Below, piece after piece: positions 18,439 through 28,959 of a stretch of 35,944 nucleotides of DNA; positions within the stretch are counted from its first letter, which is position 1; each line of letters opens with the position of its first letter. The notes below the pieces were generated by a model that did no database searches, had not been told where the DNA came from, and saw nothing but the letters and a program-made list of their open reading frames with translations. The translations under genes were made by a program, and so were the position numbers. Location: positions 1-35,944 of the forward strand of contig JAQTWX010000011.1 in the NCBI GenBank assembly GCA_028689065.1, in the 5' to 3' direction. This DNA is from Candidatus Altimarinota bacterium. GTDB taxonomy: Bacteria > Patescibacteriota > Gracilibacteria > BD1-5 > UBA2023.

Positions 18439-18864
18439 ATGGAACCAAAGAAAAAACTATTTCCAAAACTCAAGAAAAAACTCCGAGGGTTTCTCACTGA
18501 TGAGAGTGGAAAAATAAGCAAAAAAGATGCTCTTGGATTAAGTGTATGAGCTATGTTATTGATGGGGGCGGAAGATGGTTCTGCATATGTTACTGGACAT
18601 GGAAATTCTGCTGGAGTTGGTTGACATGGAAGTATGTCTGTAACAACCGATGGACTTACTACTACTACTAGTACTAGTTGATTTAGCGCTACATCTTCTC
18701 ACGCAAGCGGAATTGTTAATGGGCATTATAGTGGTACTCCTTCTGCAACGGTCAATCCAGGACATTGTAGTGCAGCAGGAACCTGACATGGAAGTCATGG
18801 AAGTCATGGAAGTCATGGAAGTCATGGAAGTCATGGAAGTCATGGAAGTCATGGAGCTTGGTAA
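18439..18864 (+). CDS. hxsA: His-Xaa-Ser repeat precursor protein (HxsA-like), 141 aa
   Basis: Probable substrate of HxsB. The N-terminal leader (1-50) is Lys-rich and then has a hydrophobic helix (ALGLSVGAMLLMG). The core is rich in Gly, Ser, Thr and His and contains His-Xaa-Ser triplets in many versions: HGS, HAS, HYS, HCS (109-111), then seven exact HGS repeats (117-137) and a C-terminal HGAW. The core has 13 histidines and one cysteine. Four glycines are UGA, including the one before the repeat array, so under the standard code only the leader would be seen, and the GAT/CAT repeats look like a meaningless Thr/Ser/Met frame on the other strand. The gap from hxsB is 39 bases. His-Xaa-Ser systems are a predicted peptide-modification family; the product is unknown. 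Confidence 0.88.
18787..18849 (+). repeat. seven tandem 9-base repeats coding for His-Gly-Ser
   Basis: Seven identical copies of CATGGAAGT, followed by a diverged eighth start (CATGGAGCT). Identity at every third base shows recent expansion by slippage. The array lies wholly inside hxsA, in frame. Confidence 0.95.
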
Positions 18865-18890
18865 TTTCTTAATTTTTCAAATATACTCTT

Positions 18891-19517
18891 ATGAACAAAA
18901 GAAATATTTTTATATTTACCTCTCTCGTAATATTCTTTTTTTTAATTTTTTCGTTTCTTTTTTTTAAGAAAGAAGATATTTTTTCTTGATCAGTATCTAA
19001 TTCTTGATCAGTATCTAATTCTTGATCAGTATCTAATTCTTGATCAGTATCTAATTCTTGATCAGTATCTAATGTTGATATTTGTAAAAAAGAAATTTTG
19101 AATAAAAGATATCTTAATAAATATCAAGAATATGGCATTAGCTATGTATATTATAATGAATTAATCGATTTTCCTACAGATACTATCAAAAATTATGATG
19201 AGTTAGTAAATTTAAGTAAAGGTGAGTGTGAGGCTTTGTCGGGTGATATTAAAATCGCTTGCGAGAATTTTAAGAAAAATAATAACCTAAAAGAAGATAC
19301 TAATATTTTCTGTTGAGATAAAAATCTTGATGATAAATTAAAAGTTTCAAAGATGTTAATATCAAATATAGATTGTGGATTTCCTAAAGACCTTAGAAAT
19401 ACTAAAACTATATATTTTTATCATTACTTTAAAACACATCCTACAGTATACAAAAATTTATTGGATTCGCTCTTTATAGAAGAGAGTTGTAAAAACTTCC
19501 CATGAAAAAAAGATTAG
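18891..19517 (+). CDS. membrane-anchored protein with five Ser-Gly-Ser-Val-Ser-Asn repeats, 208 aa
   Basis: No family recognised. One N-terminal membrane segment (about residues 7-25, FIFTSLVIFFFLIFSF) anchors it, followed by KKEDIF and then five exact six-residue repeats SGSVSN (residues 32-61), each with a UGA glycine. The C-terminal 145 residues are polar and helical with six or seven cysteines and several aromatic residues, and probably lie outside the cytoplasm. It sits 26 bases after hxsA, and its end overlaps the next radical SAM gene by 16 bases, so the two are likely translationally coupled. It could be a second substrate of the locus or a surface receptor; this is inference. A standard-code reading loses the whole N-terminus. 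Confidence 0.65.
18984..19073 (+). repeat. five perfect 18-base tandem repeats
   Basis: Unit TCTTGATCAGTATCTAAT five times without a single difference, in frame with the membrane-anchored protein and coding SGSVSN when TGA is glycine. Each unit contains TGATCA, a palindrome. Perfect identity means very recent expansion or active turnover. Confidence 0.95.
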
Positions 19518-20425
19518 AATTTCATATTACCACTATTTGTAATCAGTCATGTATATTTTGTAGTGAGTCCGATAGAATGGAAACTCATAAAAAATATCCT
19601 ATATCTTTTATACAAATAAAGATTATTCTGATAGATAAGAAAAAAAAAGGATTCTCGCATGTTACTTTTCTATGATGAGAGCCAACATTATATCCAAATT
19701 TTGAAGACCTATTGGTTTTTACTAAAAAGCTGGGATATAAAATCATGCTCATTAGTAATGGATTTTGATTACAAACAAAAGAGAATGCATTTAAAATTCT
19801 TTCTAATATAGACGAGATTTCATTATCTATACACTGATATAATAAGGAGACATTATCGTATCAAACATGAAATAATATTGCATATAATCAATTACTTAAG
19901 GTTATTGAAAATATAACAGAGTTTAATTATTTGCATAAAAATAAAGTTTATTATTACGCTAATATAGTTATCAATAGCCTTAATTATTCTCATGTATTAG
20001 ATATAATAAAATTTATTCAAAATACAAAGTATCCTTGGAATCAATTACTTGTTTCATATATAGCACCGGAATGAAGGGCACTTAAAAAGTATAAAGAATT
20101 ATCCTTCGATTTTAATAATTTTAAGGCGTATATTCCTGAAATCATATCTTTATGTAACTCTATTAAAATAAAGATTAATTTTTTTTGAATTCCTCTATGT
20201 GTCTTGTGAGAAGATAATATTGTTTATTCCAATGATACACATTGGACAGAGAGAAATACTATCGAAAGGTTTACTACAAAAGATGGAAAAGTTACGCTTA
20301 TAGATATATATTCTCCTGATTCATCGAGGGAAAGAAGTTTTATAGACAAGTGTATAACCTGTAAATGGATAAAAAACCCATGTACTTGAATTTTTAATAA
20401 ATATCTTGAGTATTACAAATTTTAA
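19502..20425 (+). CDS. radical SAM protein, 307 aa (array member 1)
   Basis: Radical SAM enzyme of unknown substrate. The SAM cluster is Cys13, Cys17, Cys20 (CNQSCIFC), GGEP lies at 58-61 with both glycines UGA, and the C-terminus has CITCKWIKNPCTG, a Cx2Cx6CxG motif that probably binds an auxiliary iron-sulfur cluster or helps position the substrate. It overlaps the repeat membrane protein gene by 16 bases, so that protein is a candidate target or partner. Glycine is written mainly as UGA. Close relatives with this C-terminal motif are common in peptide and sugar modification clusters; I cannot assign a named subfamily. It does not show the hallmarks of HxsC. Confidence 0.85.
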
Positions 20426-20495
20426 TATATAAATGCAAAGAAACCTATTTTTATTCTCAGTCTAGCTAGTTAAAATATCCTTTTATATAAAATAT

Positions 20496-21419
20496 ATGGT
20501 TGTACTGTATATCATGACATATGATTGTAATCTGCGATGTAAATATTGCGATATAATAAAAACAAAAAATAATATATCGAGTAACGTAATAGAACAATCA
20601 TTTAAATTCATATCTAGTTTGAAATTTAAAATTGAAGAGGTTAAATTTTTTTGATGAGAGCCTCTTTTGATGAAGAAAGATATTGAATACATTATCAATA
20701 ATATACCATTAAAAGAAGTTGATTATTTTATAACTACCAATGCTACTTTAATTGATGATAGGTTCATGGATTTTGCAAAAGAACATGATATTAAACTCAC
20801 TTTTAGTATAGACTGAGATAAGAATACAACCTCTTTGAATAGAAAGGAATCATGAAAAAAAGAGGTATATGATATAGTCTTAAAAAATACTATACAGTAT
20901 TCTCCATTTATCAGAATCAATATGGTTATCACATCAACTACAGCCAAATATATGGTAGAAAATTTTAATTTTCTTTATGCTCATTGAGTAAGAAATTTTA
21001 ATTTTTTACCAGAATATTGGTCTAACTGGACAAAGGAGTGATTAAAGGATTTGGCTTTGGGCTTTAAGGAAATACTTGAACTATATTCAAATTGAAAAAA
21101 ATTCTCATTAATTAATATTGAAAATTATCAGGAACTCCCTTTCTTTAACTTATGAATAATAATTGATACGGATGGAAAGATATATTGAACGAATCATATA
21201 TTGTCATGACATTTTTGAAAACATAAAAAAGAACTAGAAATTTGAGATGTATTTAATGGATTAAAATTTGATATCTCCGATAGGGGGTTTGCTCAACAAT
21301 ATATAAAAAAATTAGATTTTATAAATCATACTAACTACAGTAGTTCAATAATTAGATCGGTTGAATATATAGATAGTATCTTGAATAACTTCGTAAATAA
21401 CTTTCAAAATCTAAAATAA
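20496..21419 (+). CDS. radical SAM protein without C-terminal cluster cysteines, 307 aa (array member 2)
   Basis: SAM cluster Cys11, Cys15, Cys18 (CNLRCKYC) and GGEP at 53-56, both glycines UGA. SIDG and TTNATL follow, giving a normal radical SAM barrel. The region IIIDTDGKIYGTN looks like a SPASM-type segment in which the first cysteine is gone, and after Cys18 there is no further cysteine, so no auxiliary cluster is expected. This sets it apart from the other array members. 12 of its 16 glycines are UGA, an extreme ratio. It stands alone between two AT-rich gaps of about 70 bases. Substrate unknown. Confidence 0.8.
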
Positions 21420-21485
21420 TATGAGTAAATTATTTAGACAAAGATAGATATGTTATACACACCCTTCCTATTTTAATATAAATTT

Positions 21486-22343
21486 ATGAAGAAAATTCTC
21501 ATTACTGGAGCAGATGGAATGCTCGCTCATGATTTCATACAATCTCAAAAAAATAAATTTCAGATTATTTGATTTGATAAATCAGTCTTGGATATAACTG
21601 TATTACACAATATTGATACTATAGTTCAAAATGTAAAACCAGATATCATACTTAATTGTGCTGCGTATCTAAATGCTGAGAAAGCAGAAAAGGAAGAAAA
21701 AAAAAGGAATTTTGATGTTAATGCACTCTGAGTATTTAATCTTGCAACTATTGCAAAAAAATATCAAAAAGATTTTATTACACTTTCAACCGATTATGTT
21801 TTCGATGGTCAAAAAAGAAATGGGTATAATGAAACGGATATTCAAAATCCACTCAATAATTATGGGCTTGCAAAGTATCTTGGAGAAAAACTTGCCACTG
21901 AAATTTATAGCAATACTCTTATAATAAGAACCAGTTGGCTTTATGGTGGTGGAAAAAATTATGATAATTTTGTTAATACAATAGTATGACTTTTAAATAA
22001 CGAGAAAGAAATAAAGATTGTAAATAATCAATTTTGATCTCCAACTTATACAATGGATTTATCAATGGCTATTTGAGAGATAATATCCAATATAGAATTT
22101 TTACGATGAAAAATATTTCATTTATCTAATGATATTTCTAATAACGGAATTAGTTGGTTTGATTTTGCTGATAGAATCTGTAAAATCAAGAAGAAATGAG
22201 CACAATTAGTTCCTTGTTCTAGTGAAGAATATGAATCTGGTGACATTAGTCGACCAAAATTCAGCAAACTGAATAATAATAGTTCATTTCTATTACGTAA
22301 TTGGGAAGAAGGGCTGAAAGAATATTTAAAAAGACTTGAATAA
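21486..22343 (+). CDS. RmlD-like dTDP-4-dehydrorhamnose reductase / extended SDR
   Basis: NAD(P)H-dependent reductase or epimerase of nucleotide sugars, 285 residues. The Rossmann motif ITGADGML (6-13), NCAAYLNAEKAE, STDYVFDG and the catalytic YGLAK (about residues 121-125) followed by GEKL are typical of RmlD, which makes dTDP-L-rhamnose by reducing dTDP-4-keto-rhamnose. Later RTSWLYG and the SPTYTMDL segment fit too. The other rhamnose genes (rmlA, B, C) are not in the window, so the true substrate may be another 4-keto sugar. Many UGA glycines. It lies 22 bases before the putative glycosyltransferase. Confidence 0.82.
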
Positions 22344-22365
22344 CTTCATAAAAATTATTGACTCT

Positions 22366-23541
22366 ATGTGATTGCTTGATTTAGAAATAAATACTATATC
22401 TCAAATTGATATTTTGAGAAGATTTTGTAAAAATGTTTTGTCAAAAACATTCAGTATAAAAAATAGTAGAGTTTTATTAATAATGAGTGAACCAATTTAT
22501 TTTAATTTATATCTCAATAAGATACTTTTTTTATACTTTCATATATTAAAAGTTGATTTAGATATAGTTTATCTAGAAAATCCTGATTTATTTTTTGATG
22601 TAGAAAAAGAGAAACATAAAGAAATTAAAATTTCAGATTTTGATAGTTTTTATTCTAATAGTAAGGTTTCAGAAATCCTATGATATAAATTAAACTTCAA
22701 TTTTTTAAGTTTAGATGAAATATATAACAATGACTCCTATAAACTAATAGTTGTAAGTTCAGTATCGTTTGCTTATAATTTTGATTTTCTTTTAAAAAAG
22801 ATTTCTTGAGTAAAAAAAGTTCATTTTTTCCTTAATGATGGCTGGTGAGCAAAAAAAGAATTTCCTGATATTATTTGAAATAAGTTGATAGAAAAACTTG
22901 CAAAGTATGATGAAAAATCATCTAAGAATAAAAAGATGTATGTTGATCTATCTCAAAGAGAATGATTTATTTTTTCTAATCTTTTTTCTCTTTTATATTT
23001 TAAAAATATCAATTTCAAGTCAAAGATCTTTGATTTACTTGCTGTTGGTAGACCTAAATGAAGGGATTTTGAATTAATTAAATTTATTTTAACTAAAAAT
23101 GCTACGATCAAAGTTTTATTTCTAGTTAATAATGAAGCAGATTTCAATACCATTAAAAATATGTTTATTTGATATAAATGAGTCAAGATTTGATTTAATG
23201 GACTTTCTTATGAAAATTTTTTTAAACTTATTTCATTAAGTAAAATAGTAGTTAATTGTTTAGCTCCTTGATTTAGAAGTAGTTTATGAATAACTTCATT
23301 GCAAATAGTAGCATCCACTAGTTCTATTATGTTATCTAAAAAAAATATTTTTTATACTAAGTGTATCAAAAATTGAATAGATTGATTTTTATATAGGAAT
23401 AAATATGAATTTAATAGACTTGTTAATGATATTTTATTCAAAGTAAACATGGAAGATTTAGAAAAAATTGCTTTAAATAGAAAAAAAAGATTTGACGAAT
23501 CTATGTATCTTGAAAAGATAATTGAAAGCTTTATTTCCTAA
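22366..23541 (+). CDS. probable glycosyltransferase, GT-B fold, 391 aa
   Basis: The start is ATG TGA (Met-Gly). The C-terminal half resembles GT4-like enzymes: FDLLAVGRPKGRDFELI, then YENFFKLISLSKIVVNCLAPGF, GITSLQIVAS and NGIDGFLYRN, the usual order of donor-binding elements including a loop like NGxxGxL. The N-terminal half is divergent and has no clear acceptor motif; the expected E-x7-E motif is not obvious, as a Gln replaces the second Glu in SLQIVAS. With the RmlD-like gene just upstream it could attach a deoxy sugar to a peptide, protein or lipid. The family call is moderate, the acceptor unknown. Most glycines are UGA. Confidence 0.55.
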
Positions 23542-23551
23542 ATAGAAATGG

Positions 23552-24892
23552 ATGGAAATTTTAAGAAAATTACAAAATAGAGAAATAGACCAATTGGTAT
23601 TGCGTGTTTGAAAAAAATGCAATTTTAAATGTCTTTTTTGTAATGTTTGAGATAATGAAAAAGATATTAAAGATAAATACTCCGAAAGAGAATTAGTAAA
23701 AGAATTTTTTTCTAAATTATTAACTTGTAATCTGGAGAATAAAGAAATTTTAATTTCCTTATCATGATGAGAACCAACTCTGTATAAAAAAGATATCTTA
23801 TTTATAGTAAAGTTTATCCATAAGTACTTTTTAGATAAGGATATTAAATTTTATTTAGAATTACAAACTAACGCTACTCTTATTGATTCATATTTTTTAG
23901 AAGAATTAAAAAAATACTGACTAGTTCATATTTTAATATCATTTCATTCAAACGATAGAAAAATTTTTGAAGAATTAATCTGAGTAGATTATTTAAATAT
24001 CAAAAAAGCAATCAATGGTATTGATTTAATTCAGAAATCATGAATTAGTGCATCATTTAATATTATTTTTAATAAAATCAACTATGTAGCCATTCCTGGA
24101 TTAATCGATTTTTTAGTACAAAGATTTCCAGAAATACAAGACTATAATATAGGATATTTTCAACCAAATTGATATTGAGAATTAAATTTCAAAAAATTGT
24201 TTGTAAGAGTAAAAGAATTTTTACCTTACTATCTAAGATCTATAAAAATTTTAGAAAATAATAATAAGAAAATATTACTTCACTTCACTTGATTGCCAGT
24301 TTGTTTATTATGAAGCTTCAAGAAATACTCATTGGAATATAATAATAATTTAGAATTAAGGAAGGTAAAAAGTAATGCAAAAGACTTTCTTATTACATCT
24401 TTAAATAATTGTAATAAATCCTTATTAAAATCTTGTTATCGATGTACATATAACTATTTATGTAGTTGAATATGGAAGAATTTTTCAGAAACAGATATAT
24501 TAGTAAAGCCACATAAATATTATTGAGTGGATAAATTAAAAGATAGATTTATTGATAAATGATTTTTACTTTATAAACATCAGACTATAATCTGATCTGA
24601 TTATTTGGATATTTCAAATATTGTTAAAAATAGTATTAAAAAATGAATTCCTAAAATTACACTTTATATTAAAGATGATTCTTATGTTTTATCAAAAGAA
24701 ATACCTTACTGAATTAATAATATTCAATTTTTTAAGGAATCGAATACCGCAAACTATGCATATATAATTAATAATATTCAATTCTTTGAAGACAATAGAA
24801 TTAATCTTGATATATATATCGAAAATATAAAATCCAAAGAAGAAACAGTCTTGGAAAAAAAATGTAACTTTCTAAATTTTATTTTACTCTAA
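23552..24892 (+). CDS. radical SAM protein with C-terminal extension, 446 aa (array member 3)
   Basis: SAM cluster Cys23, Cys27, Cys30 (CNFKCLFC), GGEP at 72-75 with two UGA glycines, QTNATL and ISFHSN on the barrel. GYFQPNGYGELN near the middle matches the QPNGYAKIN segment of array member 5 (26595-27644), so these two belong to one subfamily. The probable auxiliary motif is CYRCTYNYLCSG. About 120 extra residues follow with alternating strands and helices (ITLYIKDDSYVLSKE, NNIQFF repeated twice) of no recognised domain; they may bind the substrate. It ends one base before the next gene. The substrate is unknown. Confidence 0.82.
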
Positions 24893-24893
24893 A

Positions 24894-25640
24894 ATGAGAG
24901 CCTTAATCTTTTGATGATGAATCAATGCTCAGAAATATATTAATTTATTATTTGATATTTGATACAATATAGATATTGTTACAAATAAGACATTGTTTGT
25001 TTCTGAAAAAATAAATAATTCATATTTATATGAAGAATTTTTACGACAAAAAATAAATTATTCTGTTTTTGATATAATTATAGTTTCCGTAAGACCTATA
25101 ACGAATCAAACAGAAATTATAAAATATTTAATTGGATTGGAATTAGAAAATAAAATTATTTTAGAAAAACCTGTTACATATGATTTGCAATTATTAAATG
25201 ATCTATTGAAACATGAAAATATAACCTATAATATAGAAGAATTATACCTCTCAAGTGAGTTACTTAAGTTATTTGATAACAAACAAAATATTAAGGTAGA
25301 TACGATTAATAAAGATTATAACATTGAACATGCAATAGGCATATTTTTATTAGATAAATCCTTTAAGAATTATTTAGATAAAATCATTTTTAATTTTAAG
25401 AAAACAAACGATTCAAAACTTAATTATGATTTGTATTTAAATGATAATTTACTTATATCATGCAAAGACTGAGTTATTTTTCATAATTCGAATGTTTCTT
25501 TAAATTTAAATTCATTTAAAAGTTTTGAATTTAATTTAAAGCTTTTATTGGCAAATAAAAATTTGAATTTTCTATTCAAATATAATTTTCTTTTATTAAA
25601 AAAATCTTTATTAAAAAATCAAGTAGAAATTGATTTATAA
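24894..25640 (+). CDS. GFO/IDH/MocA-like NAD(P)-binding protein, 248 aa
   Basis: Starts one base after the preceding stop. The N-terminus LIFGGGINAQKYINLL is a Rossmann dinucleotide-binding loop in which three consecutive UGA codons encode GGG. IIVSVRP and IILEKPVTYDLQLLNDLL give the EKP motif of the GFO/IDH/MocA family, whose members oxidise or reduce sugars and sugar nucleotides. The C-terminal part is short (248 against the usual 330-370 residues) and lacks an evident catalytic HxxE-type motif, so it may be a reduced or non-catalytic member. Cotranscription with the radical SAM gene is nearly certain from the spacing. Confidence 0.6.
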
Positions 25641-25650
25641 ATTTCAGTCT

Positions 25651-26589
25651 ATGACTTATAAAAGATTGGAGACTTATGTTTGATGGACATGTAATCAAAA
25701 ATGTACCTATTGTATGGAATTTCCAAACATGGAACAAGTATGGAATAAAAAAGTGTCAAAATATGATATTTTAAAAAAACTTATCAAATACAAAAAACTT
25801 GGGTATAATCATGTTACTTATCTCTGATGAGAACCATTCATACAGCCTGTTTTTTTGGACGCGCTCGTATTATGAAAAAAACTTCAGTATACTATTCTTG
25901 TTACAACGAATTGCACGACTCTTCATATAGATAAACAAGCGAGTAAATTTTTGCCATATATAGATGAGCTAATATTGTCTGTGGAAGCCATAGATAAAGA
26001 AAAACAACAACTCATATCAAGAACTCAAAATTATGTTCATTGGGAGAGTGTGTTTGAGAATATAAAGAAATACTGGAAATGAAGTTTTCTCAAAGCAAAT
26101 ATTGTTATAACTCAGGATAATAAGGATATCCTCTTTGATTTAGTAAAATATTTAAATGATAAATGAATTAAAAGAATAGCTATTACCTATCCAGACCTTA
26201 CTCTTAAATATTATGGAATACAACATACTCTCGAGAGAATTGCTCCAAAATATTCTGAATGTATTAATCAAATTGTCGAAATAATTCATTACTGCAATGT
26301 TCAGAAAATAGAATTAAAGCTTCCAGATTTTCCTTTTTGTATTTTCCCAACAGATAAAGTAGATTTGTATCTTAAATTAACAGATGATTATGATTTTGCA
26401 ACTCGATTGAAAATTCAACATACCGAAGAAAAGTTAGATAGGTGAGATCTTACGGACGAGAGTATATTACCGAGAAATAGACGACATATTTCAAAATGTG
26501 GTAGATGTAAATATGAACATAAATGTTGGGGACCATCAGTGTTTTATGATGAGCTCTATGGACTTAGTGAAATTAATCCTATCTTTTAG
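25651..26589 (+). CDS. radical SAM protein, 312 aa (array member 4)
   Basis: SAM cluster Cys14, Cys18, Cys21 (CNQKCTYC), GGEP at 59-62 with two UGA glycines, VTTNCTTL, and a C-terminal CGRCKYEHKCWGP (Cx2Cx5CWGP). The CWGP ending recurs in a group of radical SAM enzymes from peptide-modification contexts, but I cannot name a substrate. Of about 12-13 glycines most are UGA. The gap to the preceding gene is 10 bases and to the next 5, so it is in the same transcript. Confidence 0.85.
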
Positions 26590-26594
26590 ACCAG

Positions 26595-27644
26595 ATGATA
26601 TCAAAAAGCTGAAATGCTGAAATAATCTACATCAATGAAATAATAAGAGTTACATATAAATGTAATTGGTCTTGCAAATTTTGTAATGTTTTGAAGACGA
26701 ATAATTTTTGAGAAAACGATGTATCCTCAAAAGAGATTATTTACAAGATATTGTCATTAACAAAAAAATACAAGAAGGAGCAACTTGGAAAGTTGATACT
26801 TTCTTTTTCTGGATGAGAACCAACATTAAATAAAAATTTATTGCACTATATTCGATTAGCAAAAAGTATTGGAGTTTGAATTATTGAAGTACAGACAAAT
26901 GGAACTAATTTGTTTAAAAACAAGACATTGGTAAATGATTTGATTGATGCATGACTTGATGAAATATTTCTTGCCCAACATTCAGGAGATGAGATAATAA
27001 ATAAAGAACTCGGAGTATTTTATAGGATATCTGATTTTGTCGAGTGGGTACAATATGTAAAAAAACATCAACTTCATAAAAAGGTATCTATCTATCTGAA
27101 CATTGTAGTAACGAAGATAAATCTCTTTCAAGTGTATTCATATATTCAAATGCTTATCGATATTTGATTTACAGATCTGATTCCCAAGAGAGGGCATTCT
27201 GAAATGATAAATACTCATAAGATTTCTTTTGGTTTCTGTCAACCAAATGGATATGCCAAAATTAACAAGAATCTAGTGTTATTAGATTTTAATGAGAACC
27301 AGATAAATGAAATTCATAGAATAGTTCAGCTCTGTAAACATAATAATATCTTGCCAGATTTTCATTTTACTTCACCTCCGCTTTGTATTCTCGATTACTC
27401 AGAATACAACCTTGAATATGAAAGGTTAAAAAAATTAGAAAATGATGAAAAAAATCATAGGGTTAATGAATGAAACCTGGAAGCATATAAATGGTTATGG
27501 AAGGAAAAAATCAAATTTGATTGATGTAAAAAATGTTGTCATAATAATTATTGCTTAGGATTTTATAAGAATTGGGTAGAATTTGTTTGAGAAAAATATA
27601 CAAAAGAAATGATGGAAAAATTTTTAAATAAAGAAAACCATTAA
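26595..27644 (+). CDS. radical SAM protein, 349 aa (array member 5)
   Basis: SAM cluster Cys23, Cys27, Cys30 (CNWSCKFC), GGEP at 73-76 written GGA-UGA, VQTNGT, then FCQPNGYAKIN, shared in part with array member 3, suggesting duplicated genes of one subfamily. The C-terminal motif is CKKCHNNYCLG (Cx2Cx4CxG). The start at 26595 is supported by an uninterrupted frame with MISKSGNAEIIYINE before the barrel; there is no Shine-Dalgarno. Substrate unknown. Confidence 0.83.
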
Positions 27645-27680
27645 GTATTAAATTAATTCTTAATAATCTAAAAAGATTAA

Positions 27681-28955
27681 ATGCCAAATCAAACTAATCT
27701 TCTCTCAAAAGAAAAAACTCAGGCGCAGAATCGCGTTTGGGTCCGTATCGCTTCGGCTTGTAACAACAAGTGTATTTTCTGTCTGGATTCCGATGCGCAG
27801 AATGGAACTTTTGTTGAGGAAATAGAGGTGAGAAAACAGATACAAAATGGATTCAAAGAGTGATACGAAAATCGAGTGATTATCTCGGGATGAGAGGCGA
27901 GTATCAATCCGAAATTTCCAGAATACATACGGTATGCGAAAGAGATTTGATATGATCGAGTACAAACCGTAACCAATGGTAATACTTTTGCTTCAGCGGA
28001 TTTTTGCAAGAAAGTGTTTGATGCTGGATTGGAAGAAGTGACATTCTCGTTTCATGGGCACAATCCCATGCTTCACGACTATCTAGTTGCAACTCCTGGG
28101 GCTTTCAAGAAATCACTCAAGTGACTCATTTTTATCAAAAAACATTATCCGAATATCATTATAAATGTGGATGTTGTGGTGAATAAAATTAATGTCGCAT
28201 TTCTTCCGGAAATCGTGAAGTTTTTTATGAAGCTCTGAGTATACGAATTTGATCTCCTTCAGATTATTCCTTTTGGACGAGGCTTCAGCGAGAATAAGAA
28301 TAAACTCTTTTATGATATAGAGAAAAATATAAAACCTCTACAAGAAACTTGGAAATTATCCAGAATCCCCGGAATGTATATGTGGACGAACCGCTTCCCT
28401 GCCGAGGCATTTGTTGGATTTGAGGACCTTATCCAAGATCCACGAAAGATTAAATGAGAAGTTATGTGAGAAGCATATGATATGTTTGAGACATTCATTA
28501 AATCTGAAGGGGAAACAAAACCGAATTGTTTTTGAGAAGCATGCGAATGCTGTTTCCAGAATCAGTATTGTCATGATTTCATCAAAAATAGAGAAACAGC
28601 TAAAATATCGAACCCCGAGAAATATGAAATTATTTCTGGCGAACAATTCCCGAGTCAGGTGTATGAAAAGTATGGAAAGACCAAAGAAGATTTTATACAA
28701 TACCTCAAATCAATAGATAAACCACTTATAAATATCCCAAAGTGTCTTGAATGAAGTGGTTTATATCAAACATACAACGATATAAAGGAATGAAAGACTC
28801 TTGAGGATTATACATACAAATACATTGGGAATCTGTATCGGAAAAAGGCTTTGTTTTGTAAGGATTGTACATATAATGATACATGTGATTGAATACATAT
28901 CAATTTTATTCGAAGCTACGGATTTAATATTCTCCAACCAGTAAAAACTCCATAA
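27681..28955 (+). CDS. radical SAM protein with extra cysteines, 424 aa (array member 6)
   Basis: SAM cluster Cys27, Cys31, Cys34 (CNNKCIFC). The second motif is GGEA (70-73) instead of GGEP. FSFHGHNP, NVDVVVNKIN and LLQIIPFGRGFSEN mark the barrel. It has two cysteine-rich parts: a CFGEACECCFQNQYC segment (about residues 280-295) and a C-terminal CKDCTYNDTCDGI, so two auxiliary metal sites are possible. GC content and GGA use are higher than in members 1-5, suggesting that this gene and the next have a different history from the 20-25 kb part. The gap before the next gene is 4 bases. Substrate unknown. Confidence 0.85.
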
Positions 28956-28959
28956 AATT

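Noticed and set aside
18556-18864. A Thr/Ser/Met repeat frame on the minus strand opposite the HGS array
   Set aside because: It is only the reverse reading of the 9-base repeat; the plus strand has a continuous gene in the right context next to hxsB.
18787-19073. The tandem repeats as a CRISPR array or other non-coding repeat
   Set aside because: Units are 9 and 18 bases with no spacers, and both arrays lie in frame inside genes.
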